From Sphingomonas ginsenosidivorax (GTDB lineage: Bacteria; Pseudomonadota; Alphaproteobacteria; Sphingomonadales; Sphingomonadaceae), in contig NZ_VOQR01000001.1 in NCBI RefSeq assembly GCF_007995065.1, positions 1,925,001 through 1,989,000 on the forward strand: DNA of 64,000 bases, read 5' to 3'. The position numbers and the translations under genes were made by a program. The stretch's first letter is position 1, and every line of letters starts with the position of its first letter. The notes below the pieces were generated by a model that was not told the DNA's origin, ran no database searches, and saw only the letters and a list, made by a program, of their open reading frames with translations. Of the stretch, positions 46,401 to 54,940 are shown piece after piece.

Positions 46401-47090
46401 CCCGCACGCACCTGGACCCCGCCCAACGTCGTCGGGATCGGCGGCGCCTATATGTGCATCTATGGCATGGAGGGCCCTGGCGGGTACCAGCTGTTCGGCC
46501 GCACCATCCAGGTGTGGAACGCCTGGCGCCAGACCGACGCGTTCCGCGACGGCAAGCCGTGGCTGCTGCGCTTCTTCGACCGGATCCGCTTCTTCCCGGT
46601 CAGCCATGACGAGTTGACCGAATGGCGGCGCGACTTCCCGCTCGGCAGGCGGGCGATCCGCATCGAGGAGGAGGTGTTCCGCCTCTCCGAATACCGCGCC
46701 TTCCTTGCCGAGAACGCGCCGTCGATCACGGCCTTCCAGACGCAGCGCCAGGCCGCGTTCGACGAGGAGCGCGCCGACTGGGAGCGCAACGGCGAGTTCG
46801 ACCGGGTCGCCGCGCTGACCGAAGACGCGAGCGCCGGCGCCGCGGTCGCGGAGATCGACCTGCCCGACAAGTGCGAACTCGTCGAAGCCCCCTTCGGCGG
46901 CAGCCTGTGGAAGCTGCTCGTCGCCGAGGGCGCGAGCGTCACCGCAGGCGAGACGATCGCGGTGATCGAGGCCATGAAGATGGAATCGCCCGTGACCAGC
47001 CCGGTCACCGGCACCGTGCGCCGCATCTACGTGCAGGAAAAACAGCCGCTGGCGCCGGGCGGCGCTATGCTGGCGGTGGAGGTGGCATGA
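43485..47090 (+). CDS. Biotin-dependent urea/guanidine carboxylase
   Basis: A 1201-residue single-chain enzyme. A biotin carboxylase domain (residues 1 to about 450: [38 protein letters not shown]) is followed by carboxyltransferase halves of the KipA/AHS2 type (about 455-770, [20 protein letters not shown]) and KipI/AHS1 type (about 790-1010). The C-terminal biotinyl domain carries EAMKMES with Lys1165. It uses ATP and bicarbonate to carboxylate urea to allophanate, or guanidine to carboxyguanidine. The linked DUF1989 pair favours guanidine. It shares a TGATG junction upstream and a 4-bp overlap with the allophanate hydrolase gene. Confidence 0.93.
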   Translation: [1201 protein letters not shown]

Positions 47091-48868
47091 CGGACCTGTT
47101 CGAAGCCGGCGCAATCGCCGCTGCCGTCTCGGCCGAGCGCACCGATGCGGTGACCATCGCCCGCGAAGCGCTGGCGCGGATCGAGGCCTATGCAGCGATC
47201 CAGCCGGCGGTGTGGATCACCCGCATCGCCGACGCCGACGTGATCGCGTCCGCGCGGGCCGTCGACGCACGGGTCGCGGCGGGCGAAGTCCTGCCGCTCG
47301 CGGGCGTGCCGTTCGCGATCAAGGACAATATCGACCTTGCCGGCGTACCGACCACGGCCGCCTGTCCCGACTTTGCCTATATCCCGGTCGCATCGGCGGA
47401 AGTGGTCGAACGCCTTATTGCGGCCGGCGCGATTCCGATGGGCAAGACCAATCTCGACCAGTTCGCGACCGGGCTCAACGGCACGCGTAGCCCCTATGGC
47501 GCGCCCGCCTGCGTGTTCAACCGTGCCTATGTCAGCGGCGGATCGAGCTCGGGCTCGGCGGTCGCGGTCGCAGCGGGACTCGTCGCGTTCGCGCTCGGCA
47601 CCGATACCGCAGGATCGGGCCGCGTCCCCGCCGCGTTCAACGGGCTGGTGGGCATGAAGCCTACCAAGGGCCGCTGGAGCACCACCGGCCTCGTCCCCGC
47701 CTGCCGCACGCTCGATTGCATCACCGTGCTCGCGCACAGCACTGCCGATGCGCGCGCGGTCGACGCGGCGGTCGCCGGCTTCGACGCCGCCGATCCTTAC
47801 TCCCGTCCCCGGGAGGACCGCCCCGTCACCCCGCGCCGGATCGGCGTGCCCCGTCCCGACCAGCGCCTCTTCCTCGGCGATGCCGCCGCCGAACACCTGT
47901 ACGAGCAGGCACTGGCGACGTTCGCAGCCGATGGCGCCGAACTGGTCGACATCGACATGACGCCGCTGCGCGAGACCGCGATGCTGCTCTACGGTGGCCC
48001 CTGGGTCGCCGAGCGGACCGCCGCCGCGCGACCGCTGCTCGACGACCATCCCGAAGCGATCGACCCGGTGGTCTGCGCGATCCTGGAGGACGGCCGCTCG
48101 GTCAGCGGCATGGAGGTGTTCGAGGGCCAGTACCGCCTCGCCGCGCTGCAGCGCATCGCCGACGCGATGTGGCAGGACATCGACCTGCTCGCGCTGCCGA
48201 CCACGCCGACGATCTACCGCATCGCCGAGATGCGCGCCGCGCCGATCGCGCTGAACAGCAATCTCGGCCTCTATACCAATTTCGTGAACCTGCTCGACAT
48301 GGCCGCGCTGGCGCTCCCCGCCGGGTGGCGCGACAACCGCACCGGCTTCGGCATCACGCTGATCGCGCCCGCCTGGACCGACCGCGCGCTGCTCGACGCG
48401 GGCGAAGCCTATCTCGCGGCGGCCGACCTTCCCCCTCCCCCGCCCCTGACCACCGAGGATCTCATGGAAACCGTAAAGCTCGCCGTCGTCGGTGCCCATC
48501 TCGACGGCATGCCGCTGCATTGGCAGCTTACCTCGCGGGGTGCGCGTCTCGTTGCCAGCACCACCACCGCACCGACCTACAGGCTCTACGCGATCGCCAA
48601 TTCTACGCCCCCCAAGCCCGCGCTGATCCACGACGCCGGCGGTGCGGCAATCGCGGTCGAGGTCTATGAACTCGACGTCGCCGCATTCGGCAGCTTCGTG
48701 GTCGAGGTGCCGGCACCGCTGGCGATCGGCTCGGTCACGCTTGCGGACGGCTCGACCGTGAAGGGCTTCGTCGCCGAACCCCGCGCGATCGAGGGCGCGG
48801 CCGACATCACCGCACTCGGCGGCTGGCGCGCCTATATCGAGACGCTGTCTCGCCCGGGGGGCTCATGA
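47087..48868 (+). CDS. atzF: Allophanate hydrolase (amidase signature family)
   Basis: A 593-residue amidase. The Ser-cisSer-Lys triad is visible: Lys79 in PFAIKDNID, the GGSSSGS loop (Ser153-155) and Ser177 in TDTAGSGRVP. The C-terminal domain (about 465-593, VKLAVVGAHLDGMPLHWQL) is the extra allophanate-hydrolase domain. It splits allophanate to ammonia and CO2, the last step of urea or guanidine breakdown. It overlaps the carboxylase gene and, unusually, the downstream histidine kinase gene, each by 4 bp. Confidence 0.93.
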   Translation: MTDLFEAGAIAAAVSAERTDAVTIAREALARIEAYAAIQPAVWITRIADADVIASARAVDARVAAGEVLPLAGVPFAIKDNIDLAGVPTTAACPDFAYIPVASAEVVERLIAAGAIPMGKTNLDQFATGLNGTRSPYGAPACVFNRAYVSGGSSSGSAVAVAAGLVAFALGTDTAGSGRVPAAFNGLVGMKPTKGRWSTTGLVPACRTLDCITVLAHSTADARAVDAAVAGFDAADPYSRPREDRPVTPRRIGVPRPDQRLFLGDAAAEHLYEQALATFAADGAELVDIDMTPLRETAMLLYGGPWVAERTAAARPLLDDHPEAIDPVVCAILEDGRSVSGMEVFEGQYRLAALQRIADAMWQDIDLLALPTTPTIYRIAEMRAAPIALNSNLGLYTNFVNLLDMAALALPAGWRDNRTGFGITLIAPAWTDRALLDAGEAYLAAADLPPPPPLTTEDLMETVKLAVVGAHLDGMPLHWQLTSRGARLVASTTTAPTYRLYAIANSTPPKPALIHDAGGAAIAVEVYELDVAAFGSFVVEVPAPLAIGSVTLADGSTVKGFVAEPRAIEGAADITALGGWRAYIETLSRPGGS

Positions 48869-50298
48869 CCCCGGACGAGCCCCCCCCAGCACCGACGATC
48901 GCCGACCTGCAGCGCGCCAAGGCCAGTGCCGAAGCCGCGAACGAGGCGAAGACGCGCTATCTCGTGGCGGTCAGCCACGAGATCCGCTCGCCGCTGAACG
49001 TCATCTACGGCTATGCGCAGCTGCTCGAGCGCGACGACGCGATGTCGGGCGCGGAGGCGGGCACGATCATCCGCCGCTCGGCCGAACACGTCACCAATCT
49101 CGTCGAGGGCCTGCTCGAAATCTCGCGGATCGAGAGCGGCGTGATGACGATCCGCTCGGACATCGTCGACATCCGCAGCCTGCTCGACCAGGTCGTCGAC
49201 ATGTTCCGCGCGCAGGCCGCTGCCAAGGGCCTCGACCTGACGCTCGTGGTTGCCGACCGGCTGCCCGACCAAGTCAAGGCGGACGAGAAAAGGCTGCGCC
49301 AGATCCTGATCAACCTCGTCTCGAACGCGATCAAATATACGCAGACCGGTGGCGTCACGCTGTCGGTTCGCTACCGCAGCCAGGTCGCCGACATCGCGGT
49401 CAGCGATACGGGGATCGGTATCGCGCCCGACGATCTCGAACGCGTGTTCGCCCCGTTCGATCGCGGCAGCTCGGCCGAGGCGCAATTGCAGCCCGGCATC
49501 GGGCTGGGGCTGGCGATCACCCGCGTGCTCGCCAACGTGCTGGGCGGTGACCTCGGCGTGACCAGTACGCCGGGCGTCGGCAGCGTCTTCCGCTTCCGCG
49601 TCATGCTCCCCACGCCAGCGTCCGTGCCGCGCGCGGTCACCCCCGGCGCGCGCATCACCGGCTATCAGGGCCCGCGCCGTCACGTGCTGGTGATCGACGA
49701 CGACCCAGCGCAGCGCGCCATCCTGCACGCGTTGCTCGGCGGCCTCGGCTTCGTCGTGCATGTCGCGGCGAACGGGGCGGAGGGCATCGCGCTGGCGGCG
49801 CGAATCCAGGCCGATATCGTGCTCCTCGACATCCAGATGCCCGGTCTCGACGGATGGGCGGTCGCCGCGCGACTGCGCGAAGCCCATGGATCGTCGCTGC
49901 GGATCGTCATGGTCTCCGCCGACGCGCATGAATTCCGCGCGGGCGGCGACGGCCGCAGCAACCACGACGCGTTCGTCACCAAGCCGGTCGAACTCGACGC
50001 GCTCGTCGCGCTGATCGGCGCGCAGCTCGACCTGCGCTGGGCCGATACCGGCGTCGCCGCCTCGCCGGAGCCGGTGCCCCTGCCCGCCGCCATGCCCCTG
50101 CCAGCCGCGGCCGGTCCGTTCCTCGACCGGTTGCGCGATTGCGCCAGGGCGGGGCATGTGCGCGGGATGCAGAGCGCCATCGATGATCTCGACCAGGCGT
50201 TGCCGACCGCCGCGCCGCTGGTCGCGCTGCTCCGGCGCCAGCTGGACGATTTCGACCTCCGCTCGCTGCAGAAGACCATCGACCATGTCACGCACTGA
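48865..50298 (+). CDS. Hybrid histidine kinase lacking a sensor domain, coupled to the nitrogen operon
   Basis: A 477-residue cytoplasmic protein. After only about 30 residues comes the dimerisation H-box YLVAVSHEIRSPLNVIYG (His38), then the ATPase domain (NLVSNAIKYTQTGG, VSDTGIGIAPDD, GIGLGLAITRVL) and a receiver domain (HVLVIDDDPAQ, phosphoacceptor Asp322 in LLDIQMPG). A short C-terminal tail may be a phosphotransfer helix, though no clear HPt histidine motif is seen. It has no PAS, GAF or membrane segment. The start overlaps the allophanate hydrolase stop (ATGA), and the gene ends within the next regulator. Confidence 0.9.
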   Translation: MTPDEPPPAPTIADLQRAKASAEAANEAKTRYLVAVSHEIRSPLNVIYGYAQLLERDDAMSGAEAGTIIRRSAEHVTNLVEGLLEISRIESGVMTIRSDIVDIRSLLDQVVDMFRAQAAAKGLDLTLVVADRLPDQVKADEKRLRQILINLVSNAIKYTQTGGVTLSVRYRSQVADIAVSDTGIGIAPDDLERVFAPFDRGSSAEAQLQPGIGLGLAITRVLANVLGGDLGVTSTPGVGSVFRFRVMLPTPASVPRAVTPGARITGYQGPRRHVLVIDDDPAQRAILHALLGGLGFVVHVAANGAEGIALAARIQADIVLLDIQMPGLDGWAVAARLREAHGSSLRIVMVSADAHEFRAGGDGRSNHDAFVTKPVELDALVALIGAQLDLRWADTGVAASPEPVPLPAAMPLPAAAGPFLDRLRDCARAGHVRGMQSAIDDLDQALPTAAPLVALLRRQLDDFDLRSLQKTIDHVTH

Positions 50299-51214
50299 GC
50301 CCCCCGAACCGCCCCGGCCGGTCATCCTGGTCGTCGACGACACGCCCGACGCGCTGCGCTTCCTGACCAGCACGCTCGAACAGGCCGGGATGACCGTGCT
50401 GATCGCGATCGACGGGCTCACCGCGCTCGACCTCCTCAAGCACACGATCCCCGACATGATCCTGATGGACGCCGTCATGCCCAATCTCGACGGGTTCGGC
50501 GCGACCGAGCGGATCAAGGCCGATCCCGCCTTCCAGCATCTGCCGATCATCTTCATGACCGGGCTGACCGATACCGAGCACGTCGTCCGCGGGCTCGATG
50601 CCGGTGCAATCGATTTCGTCAGCAAGCCGATCGTGATCGACGAACTGCTCGCGCGGATCCGCGTCCACCTTGCTACCGCGCGCATCGCGCACGGCAGCCA
50701 GATGGCGCTCGACATGAGCGGTCGGCCGGCGCTGGCGGTCGACAGCGCGGGCGAGCCACGCTGGCTGACACCGGCCGCGAGCGAGATGCTCGAGCGGCTG
50801 TTCCCCAGTCGCCCGTCCGCGCCGGGCCGGCTGCCGGAACCTCTGCGGTCGAGCATCCGCCGCCTGCAGGCGACCCGACCGGCGCCGGGCGCGCGCCTGA
50901 CGATGGAGACCGACGAAGGCACGCTGGAAGCCGGATTCCTGCGCTGCACGGGGTCCGACCAATGGGTCTTCCGCCTGTCCGAACGGCACGAGGGCAAGGA
51001 AAAGCGCCTGCTGGCGGTGCAGCACGGGCTGACCTCGCGCGAATCCGAAGTGCTGCTGTGGATCAGCCGCGGCAAGCAGAACCGCGAAGTCAGCGAGATC
51101 CTGCAGATCAGCCCGCGCACCGTGAACAAGCATCTCGAACAGATTTTCGAGAAGATGGGCGTCGAGAACCGCGCGTCCGCCACGGCGATGGCGGTGACGA
51201 CCCTGGCGCGGTGA
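50285..51214 (+). CDS. Response regulator with receiver and LuxR-type HTH
   Basis: A 309-residue regulator. The N-terminal receiver has VILVVDDTPDALR, the phosphoacceptor Asp62 in ILMDAVMPN, and KP in FVSKPIV. A middle region without known domain leads to a C-terminal LuxR HTH (LTSRESEVLLWISRGKQNREVSEI, shown in part; SPRTVNKHLEQIFEKMGV). The start lies 14 bp inside the kinase gene, so the pair is translationally coupled. It is the probable output of the sensorless kinase and may control this nitrogen operon. Confidence 0.9.
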   Translation: MSRTEPPEPPRPVILVVDDTPDALRFLTSTLEQAGMTVLIAIDGLTALDLLKHTIPDMILMDAVMPNLDGFGATERIKADPAFQHLPIIFMTGLTDTEHVVRGLDAGAIDFVSKPIVIDELLARIRVHLATARIAHGSQMALDMSGRPALAVDSAGEPRWLTPAASEMLERLFPSRPSAPGRLPEPLRSSIRRLQATRPAPGARLTMETDEGTLEAGFLRCTGSDQWVFRLSERHEGKEKRLLAVQHGLTSRESEVLLWISRGKQNREVSEILQISPRTVNKHLEQIFEKMGVENRASATAMAVTTLAR

Positions 51215-51245
51215 GCCGTGACGCGATCCAGGCCGCTCGCGATTA

Positions 51246-52157
51246 TCAACGCGGCTTCGGGGCAACCGGATAGACGATGAAATCCCGGTGGCGATCGATC
51301 GCCGGGGCCGACCGCGCTGCCGCCTGCAACGCCGCGATCGCCGAGACGGGAAGCGCCAGGGGGTGCTCCGCGGGATGCGTCGACGCCCGCATCGGATAAT
51401 CCTGCCCGGGCGTATTCGTCATCTCGATATGCGCGCCGAGCAGCGCCCGGACCGGATGCGTCGCCACGAACGCCGCAAGCCGGTCGACGCTCGCGCGGAA
51501 CGCGGCGAAGCGGTCGGTCGGCACATACAGCCGCCCCGGATACAGCATGTCGCCCGAGAAGATCAGCCGGGTCCGCGCGTCATAGACCATGATGTGCGCG
51601 GGCTCGTGCCCCGGCGTCGGTACGATATCGACCACGCGGCCGCCGAGATCGTAATGGCCGATCCCGTCGGGCCAGCGCGCGATGCCGAAGAAGGCGGCAA
51701 CCTGTTCCGGCATCAGCCCGACGATCTCGGTATCCGGCCGGTCGCGGAACTCGTCGTCGCCGCCATGATGATCGCCGTGCCCATGCGAATGCGCGACGAT
51801 CAGCCGGGCGGGACGGTTGCCGTGGCGCCCGCGCCATTCGGCGACCAGCCGGTCGACCGTCGGCCGGATCCGCAGCCCGCCGGCACCGCTGTCGATCAGC
51901 AGCGCGCGCTCGCGCCCGAACAGCAGGTACAGGAACGGCGCCTCGAAATTCGTCTTTACCGACTGCCGGATGACGACGGTGTCGGCATCGATCCGCTGGA
52001 CCTGCGTCTCTGGTTCGGCCGGGCGCGTGCCGTCGATCCATGGCGCAAAGCGCGGCCCGACGGCGCCCGACGTCGCACCCACGACGGACAGCGCGGCGAC
52101 CCCCAGCGCGGCGGATCGGCAAAGCGCGACGGCGCGGCGCGGGACGGTTGGGGTCAT
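51246..52157 (-). CDS. Exported metallo-beta-lactamase-fold hydrolase
   Basis: A 303-residue protein with an N-terminal hydrophobic export segment (CRSAALGVAALSVVGATSGA) and the metal-binding motif HSHGHGDHHGG. Later ligands lie in PTPGHEPAH (His) and FSGDMLYPG (Asp), and the end has LLGAHIEMT. This is a class-B-type MBL fold; substrates of such enzymes range from beta-lactams to thioesters and lactones. The start at 52157 is preferred, with upstream alternatives possible. Its promoter region is shared with the divergent TBDR and holds two copies of the 16-bp palindrome. Confidence 0.85.
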   Translation of the reverse strand: MTPTVPRRAVALCRSAALGVAALSVVGATSGAVGPRFAPWIDGTRPAEPETQVQRIDADTVVIRQSVKTNFEAPFLYLLFGRERALLIDSGAGGLRIRPTVDRLVAEWRGRHGNRPARLIVAHSHGHGDHHGGDDEFRDRPDTEIVGLMPEQVAAFFGIARWPDGIGHYDLGGRVVDIVPTPGHEPAHIMVYDARTRLIFSGDMLYPGRLYVPTDRFAAFRASVDRLAAFVATHPVRALLGAHIEMTNTPGQDYPMRASTHPAEHPLALPVSAIAALQAAARSAPAIDRHRDFIVYPVAPKPR

Positions 52158-52192
52158 GCGGCGAGGTTTAGCCGCGATGGCGCACGCCGACA

Positions 52193-52208
52193 TACGCCGT
52201 TTGACGCA
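52193..52208 (-). promoter_or_regulatory. Shared 16-bp palindrome, copy A
   Basis: Read on the minus strand this is TGCGTCAAACGGCGTA, matching the consensus TACGT-CAAACG-RCGTA found upstream of three divergent gene pairs here. It lies 35 bp before the MBL start, on the side of that gene. Confidence 0.5.
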
Positions 52209-52241
52209 CGCACCTGAAAAAGGCCGGGAATATCGTCCGCT

Positions 52242-52257
52242 TACGTCAAACAACCCA
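52242..52257 (+). promoter_or_regulatory. Shared 16-bp palindrome, copy B
   Basis: TACGTCAAACAACCCA, in direct orientation 110 bp before the TBDR start. The left half-site and the spacer are conserved, and the right half is degenerate. It is paired with copy A in the same intergenic region. Confidence 0.5.
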
Positions 52258-52366
52258 TGTCGGTCCGGCGGCAAAGCCCACACTCTGCCCCCAGGCGAAC
52301 GGCGTCGACATGACGCGCCACCACACACGCCGGAAGCGACGCGCTTCACCGCAAAAGGGCTTTTGA

Positions 52367-54793
52367 ATGGTACCAGGTTTCTATCGCGCAGGCTTATTGT
52401 GCGCGACCGCCCTCATGGGCGTCACGGGTGCCCCCGCTCTGGCACAGGACGCTCCGCAGGACAGCAGCAGCAGCAGCGACACCAACGAGATCATCGTCAC
52501 GGGCAGCCGCCGCACCACGACGCTGCAGGACGCGCCGATGAACATCAGCGCGGTCTCCGCCGCGACGATCGAATCACAGCGCCTAGACGACATCCGCTCG
52601 CTCGCCTCGTTCACCCCCGGCGTCACCGTCGCCGACACCGGCCCGGCGTCGACCGGCGGCATCATCCTGCGCGGCATCGCCTCGGGCGATACCAGCGTAT
52701 TCGGCGCCAACAGCGGCAATTCGGTCGGCGTCTATCTGGGCGAGGTCCCGCTCTACCTCGATTTCAAGCTCATCGACGTCGAACGCGTCGAGGTGCTGCA
52801 AGGGCCGCAGGGCACGCTGTATGGCCTCGGCACGCTCGCCGGCGCGGTGCGCTACATCCCCAACCGGCCCGATACGAACAACTTCACCGTCGACGTCCAC
52901 GGCCGCGGCTATGCGCAGTCGCATTCGGACGAGTTCGGCGGCGTCGGCGACGTCGCGGTCAACGTGCCGATCATCAAGGACCATGTCGCGTTCCGCACCT
53001 CGACCGGCTATTACGACAATGCCGGCTTCATCGATTACAACTACCTGCTGCAGCGGCCCGGCGTCTCGAACCCGCAGCCCGGCCGCGCGACCGCAACGTC
53101 GACCGGGTCGCTCGGCACGACCGACGACTACGCCGCGAACTTCAGGCGCCGCGAGGACGTCAACTACGAACACACCTTCACCACGCGCAACCAGCTGCTG
53201 CTCGAGGTCAATCCCGCCATCAAGGCGTATCTGACCTACGCGCACCAGACCACCAAGACCGGCGGTCGCCAGGCCAATGGCTCGGGCGTGCTCGGCACCG
53301 GGAAGTACGAGGCGCCGTTCCGCTATCTCGAGCCCGTCGACCGCAGCGCCGACCTGTTCTCCGCCGAATTCAACATCGGCCTGGGCAACATCGCGCAGCT
53401 CGTCAGCACCACCGCCTATACAAAGCAGCATATCGAGAGCGTCGACGACAACACCGACCTGCTGCTCGATCTCGATTACGGCTACGAGGCGTTCCCCGCC
53501 TTCTCGTCCTACGCGAACAACGAGCGCCGCTATAAGCAGTTCAACCAGGAGGTCCGCCTGGTCTCGACGCATGGCGGCCCGGTCAGCTGGGTGGTCGGCG
53601 GGTTCTACAACCGGCTGAAATACGCCAGCGACCGGCTCGAATACACGCCGGGCTTTTCCAATTTCGCGGGGCTCGGGCGGACCGACGACCTCGAATACAT
53701 CTCGAAGCTCAACAGCAAGACCGTCGAGAAGGCGCTCTATGGCGAGGCCTCGCTCCACCTGACCGATCAATGGCAGGTGACCGGCGGCATCCGCTATTTC
53801 AAATATGACGCGACCGTCGTCGGGGGGTCGGCTCTCCCGCTGATCGGCGTCGGCATCGGCGCCTATCCGTCGACGACGATCAACGCGAACCGGTTCAAGC
53901 CTGGCTCGACCGGCAAGGACGGCATCGTCTGGAAGGCGAACACCTCGTACAAGTTCAGCGACGACCTGCTCGCCTATTTCACCTATTCGACCGGCTACCG
54001 CGTCGGCGGCGCGAACCAGGTCATCGCCTGCACCCAGGCGGACCTCGATCGCGCGGCATCGGGTGGCCAGGTGCTGTGCGCGCTGCCCAACGAGCTGTTC
54101 TACGGTCCCGACCGGACCCGCAATCTCGAACTCGGCGTGCGCGCCAGCCTGTTCGACAAACGACTCCAGCTCACCGTCGACGGCTACCGCGTCAAATGGT
54201 CGGGCGTGCAGGTGCCGAGCCAGACGCTCAACGGAGCGATCGGCATCACCGTCAACGGTGCCGAGGCGGTGTCGCAGGGCTTCGATTTCCAGGGCACGCT
54301 CAAGATCACGCCCAAGCTCTCGCTGATCGGCACCTATTCCTATGTCGATGCGCATCTGACCCGCGATGCCGCCGGGCTCGTCGTCAGCCAGGGCGTTCGC
54401 GACGATGCCTTCGACGGCGACCGGCTGCCGGGGTCGGCCAAGAATTCGGGCAGCGCGCAGCTGATCTACACGCAGCCGCTCGGCGACGGGCGCAAGGTCC
54501 AGGCGACGGTCGCGAGCGTCTATCGCGGCAACATCTATTCGCGCGTCGGCCTGCGCGGCAATGGCGAGGCGATCCCGCACTACACGACGCAGAGCGCCTC
54601 GCTGAACTACATCACCCGCCAGTTCGAGGTCGGCGTGTTCGCCGACAACATCTTCGACAAATATGCGGTGACCGCGATCAGCAACGATCGCTCATCGTAC
54701 AACCAGGTGCGCAGCGACGTCGTCGAACGCTATTATTCGCGCGGCGTGCTGACGCCGCGTCGCGTCGGCGTCGAGTTCCGCCTCCACTATTGA
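52367..54793 (+). CDS. TonB-dependent receptor, short FecA/FhuA-like class (paralog 1)
   Basis: An 808-residue receptor with a signal peptide ending APALAQDA, a TonB-box-like EIIVTGSRR, a plug with GPQGTLYGLGTLAGA and YIPNRP, and a barrel ending RRVGVEFRLHY. It is clearly paralogous to the receptor at 58379: both share GPQGTLYGLGTLAGA, RLVSTHGGP, LLLDLDY and NNIFDKYAV-like blocks. This class often takes up siderophores, vitamin B12, plant or steroid-like compounds. The promoter holds two copies of the 16-bp palindrome. The ATG at 52367 is the first in frame; the Shine-Dalgarno sequence is weak. Confidence 0.92.
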   Translation: MVPGFYRAGLLCATALMGVTGAPALAQDAPQDSSSSSDTNEIIVTGSRRTTTLQDAPMNISAVSAATIESQRLDDIRSLASFTPGVTVADTGPASTGGIILRGIASGDTSVFGANSGNSVGVYLGEVPLYLDFKLIDVERVEVLQGPQGTLYGLGTLAGAVRYIPNRPDTNNFTVDVHGRGYAQSHSDEFGGVGDVAVNVPIIKDHVAFRTSTGYYDNAGFIDYNYLLQRPGVSNPQPGRATATSTGSLGTTDDYAANFRRREDVNYEHTFTTRNQLLLEVNPAIKAYLTYAHQTTKTGGRQANGSGVLGTGKYEAPFRYLEPVDRSADLFSAEFNIGLGNIAQLVSTTAYTKQHIESVDDNTDLLLDLDYGYEAFPAFSSYANNERRYKQFNQEVRLVSTHGGPVSWVVGGFYNRLKYASDRLEYTPGFSNFAGLGRTDDLEYISKLNSKTVEKALYGEASLHLTDQWQVTGGIRYFKYDATVVGGSALPLIGVGIGAYPSTTINANRFKPGSTGKDGIVWKANTSYKFSDDLLAYFTYSTGYRVGGANQVIACTQADLDRAASGGQVLCALPNELFYGPDRTRNLELGVRASLFDKRLQLTVDGYRVKWSGVQVPSQTLNGAIGITVNGAEAVSQGFDFQGTLKITPKLSLIGTYSYVDAHLTRDAAGLVVSQGVRDDAFDGDRLPGSAKNSGSAQLIYTQPLGDGRKVQATVASVYRGNIYSRVGLRGNGEAIPHYTTQSASLNYITRQFEVGVFADNIFDKYAVTAISNDRSSYNQVRSDVVERYYSRGVLTPRRVGVEFRLHY

Positions 54794-54940
54794 GCGGAGC
54801 GGCGGCGGAACGCGGTCGAGGCCGCCCCCGCCCCCGCCGCCGCAACCGCCCCTCCCCGTCCCGCAATCCCATCATCCACCACGCGGCATTGCCGCGCCGC
54901 CGCCGCGGGCAACCGCGGGGCCCCTTACCGAAGGTCCATC

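Noticed and set aside
43737..47114. A 1125-codon open frame on the minus strand opposite the carboxylase
   Set aside because: High GC leaves long stop-free antisense frames. The plus-strand protein has clear biotin carboxylase and biotinyl motifs, while the antisense product is low-complexity, Arg/Ala/Asp-rich and lacks any domain.
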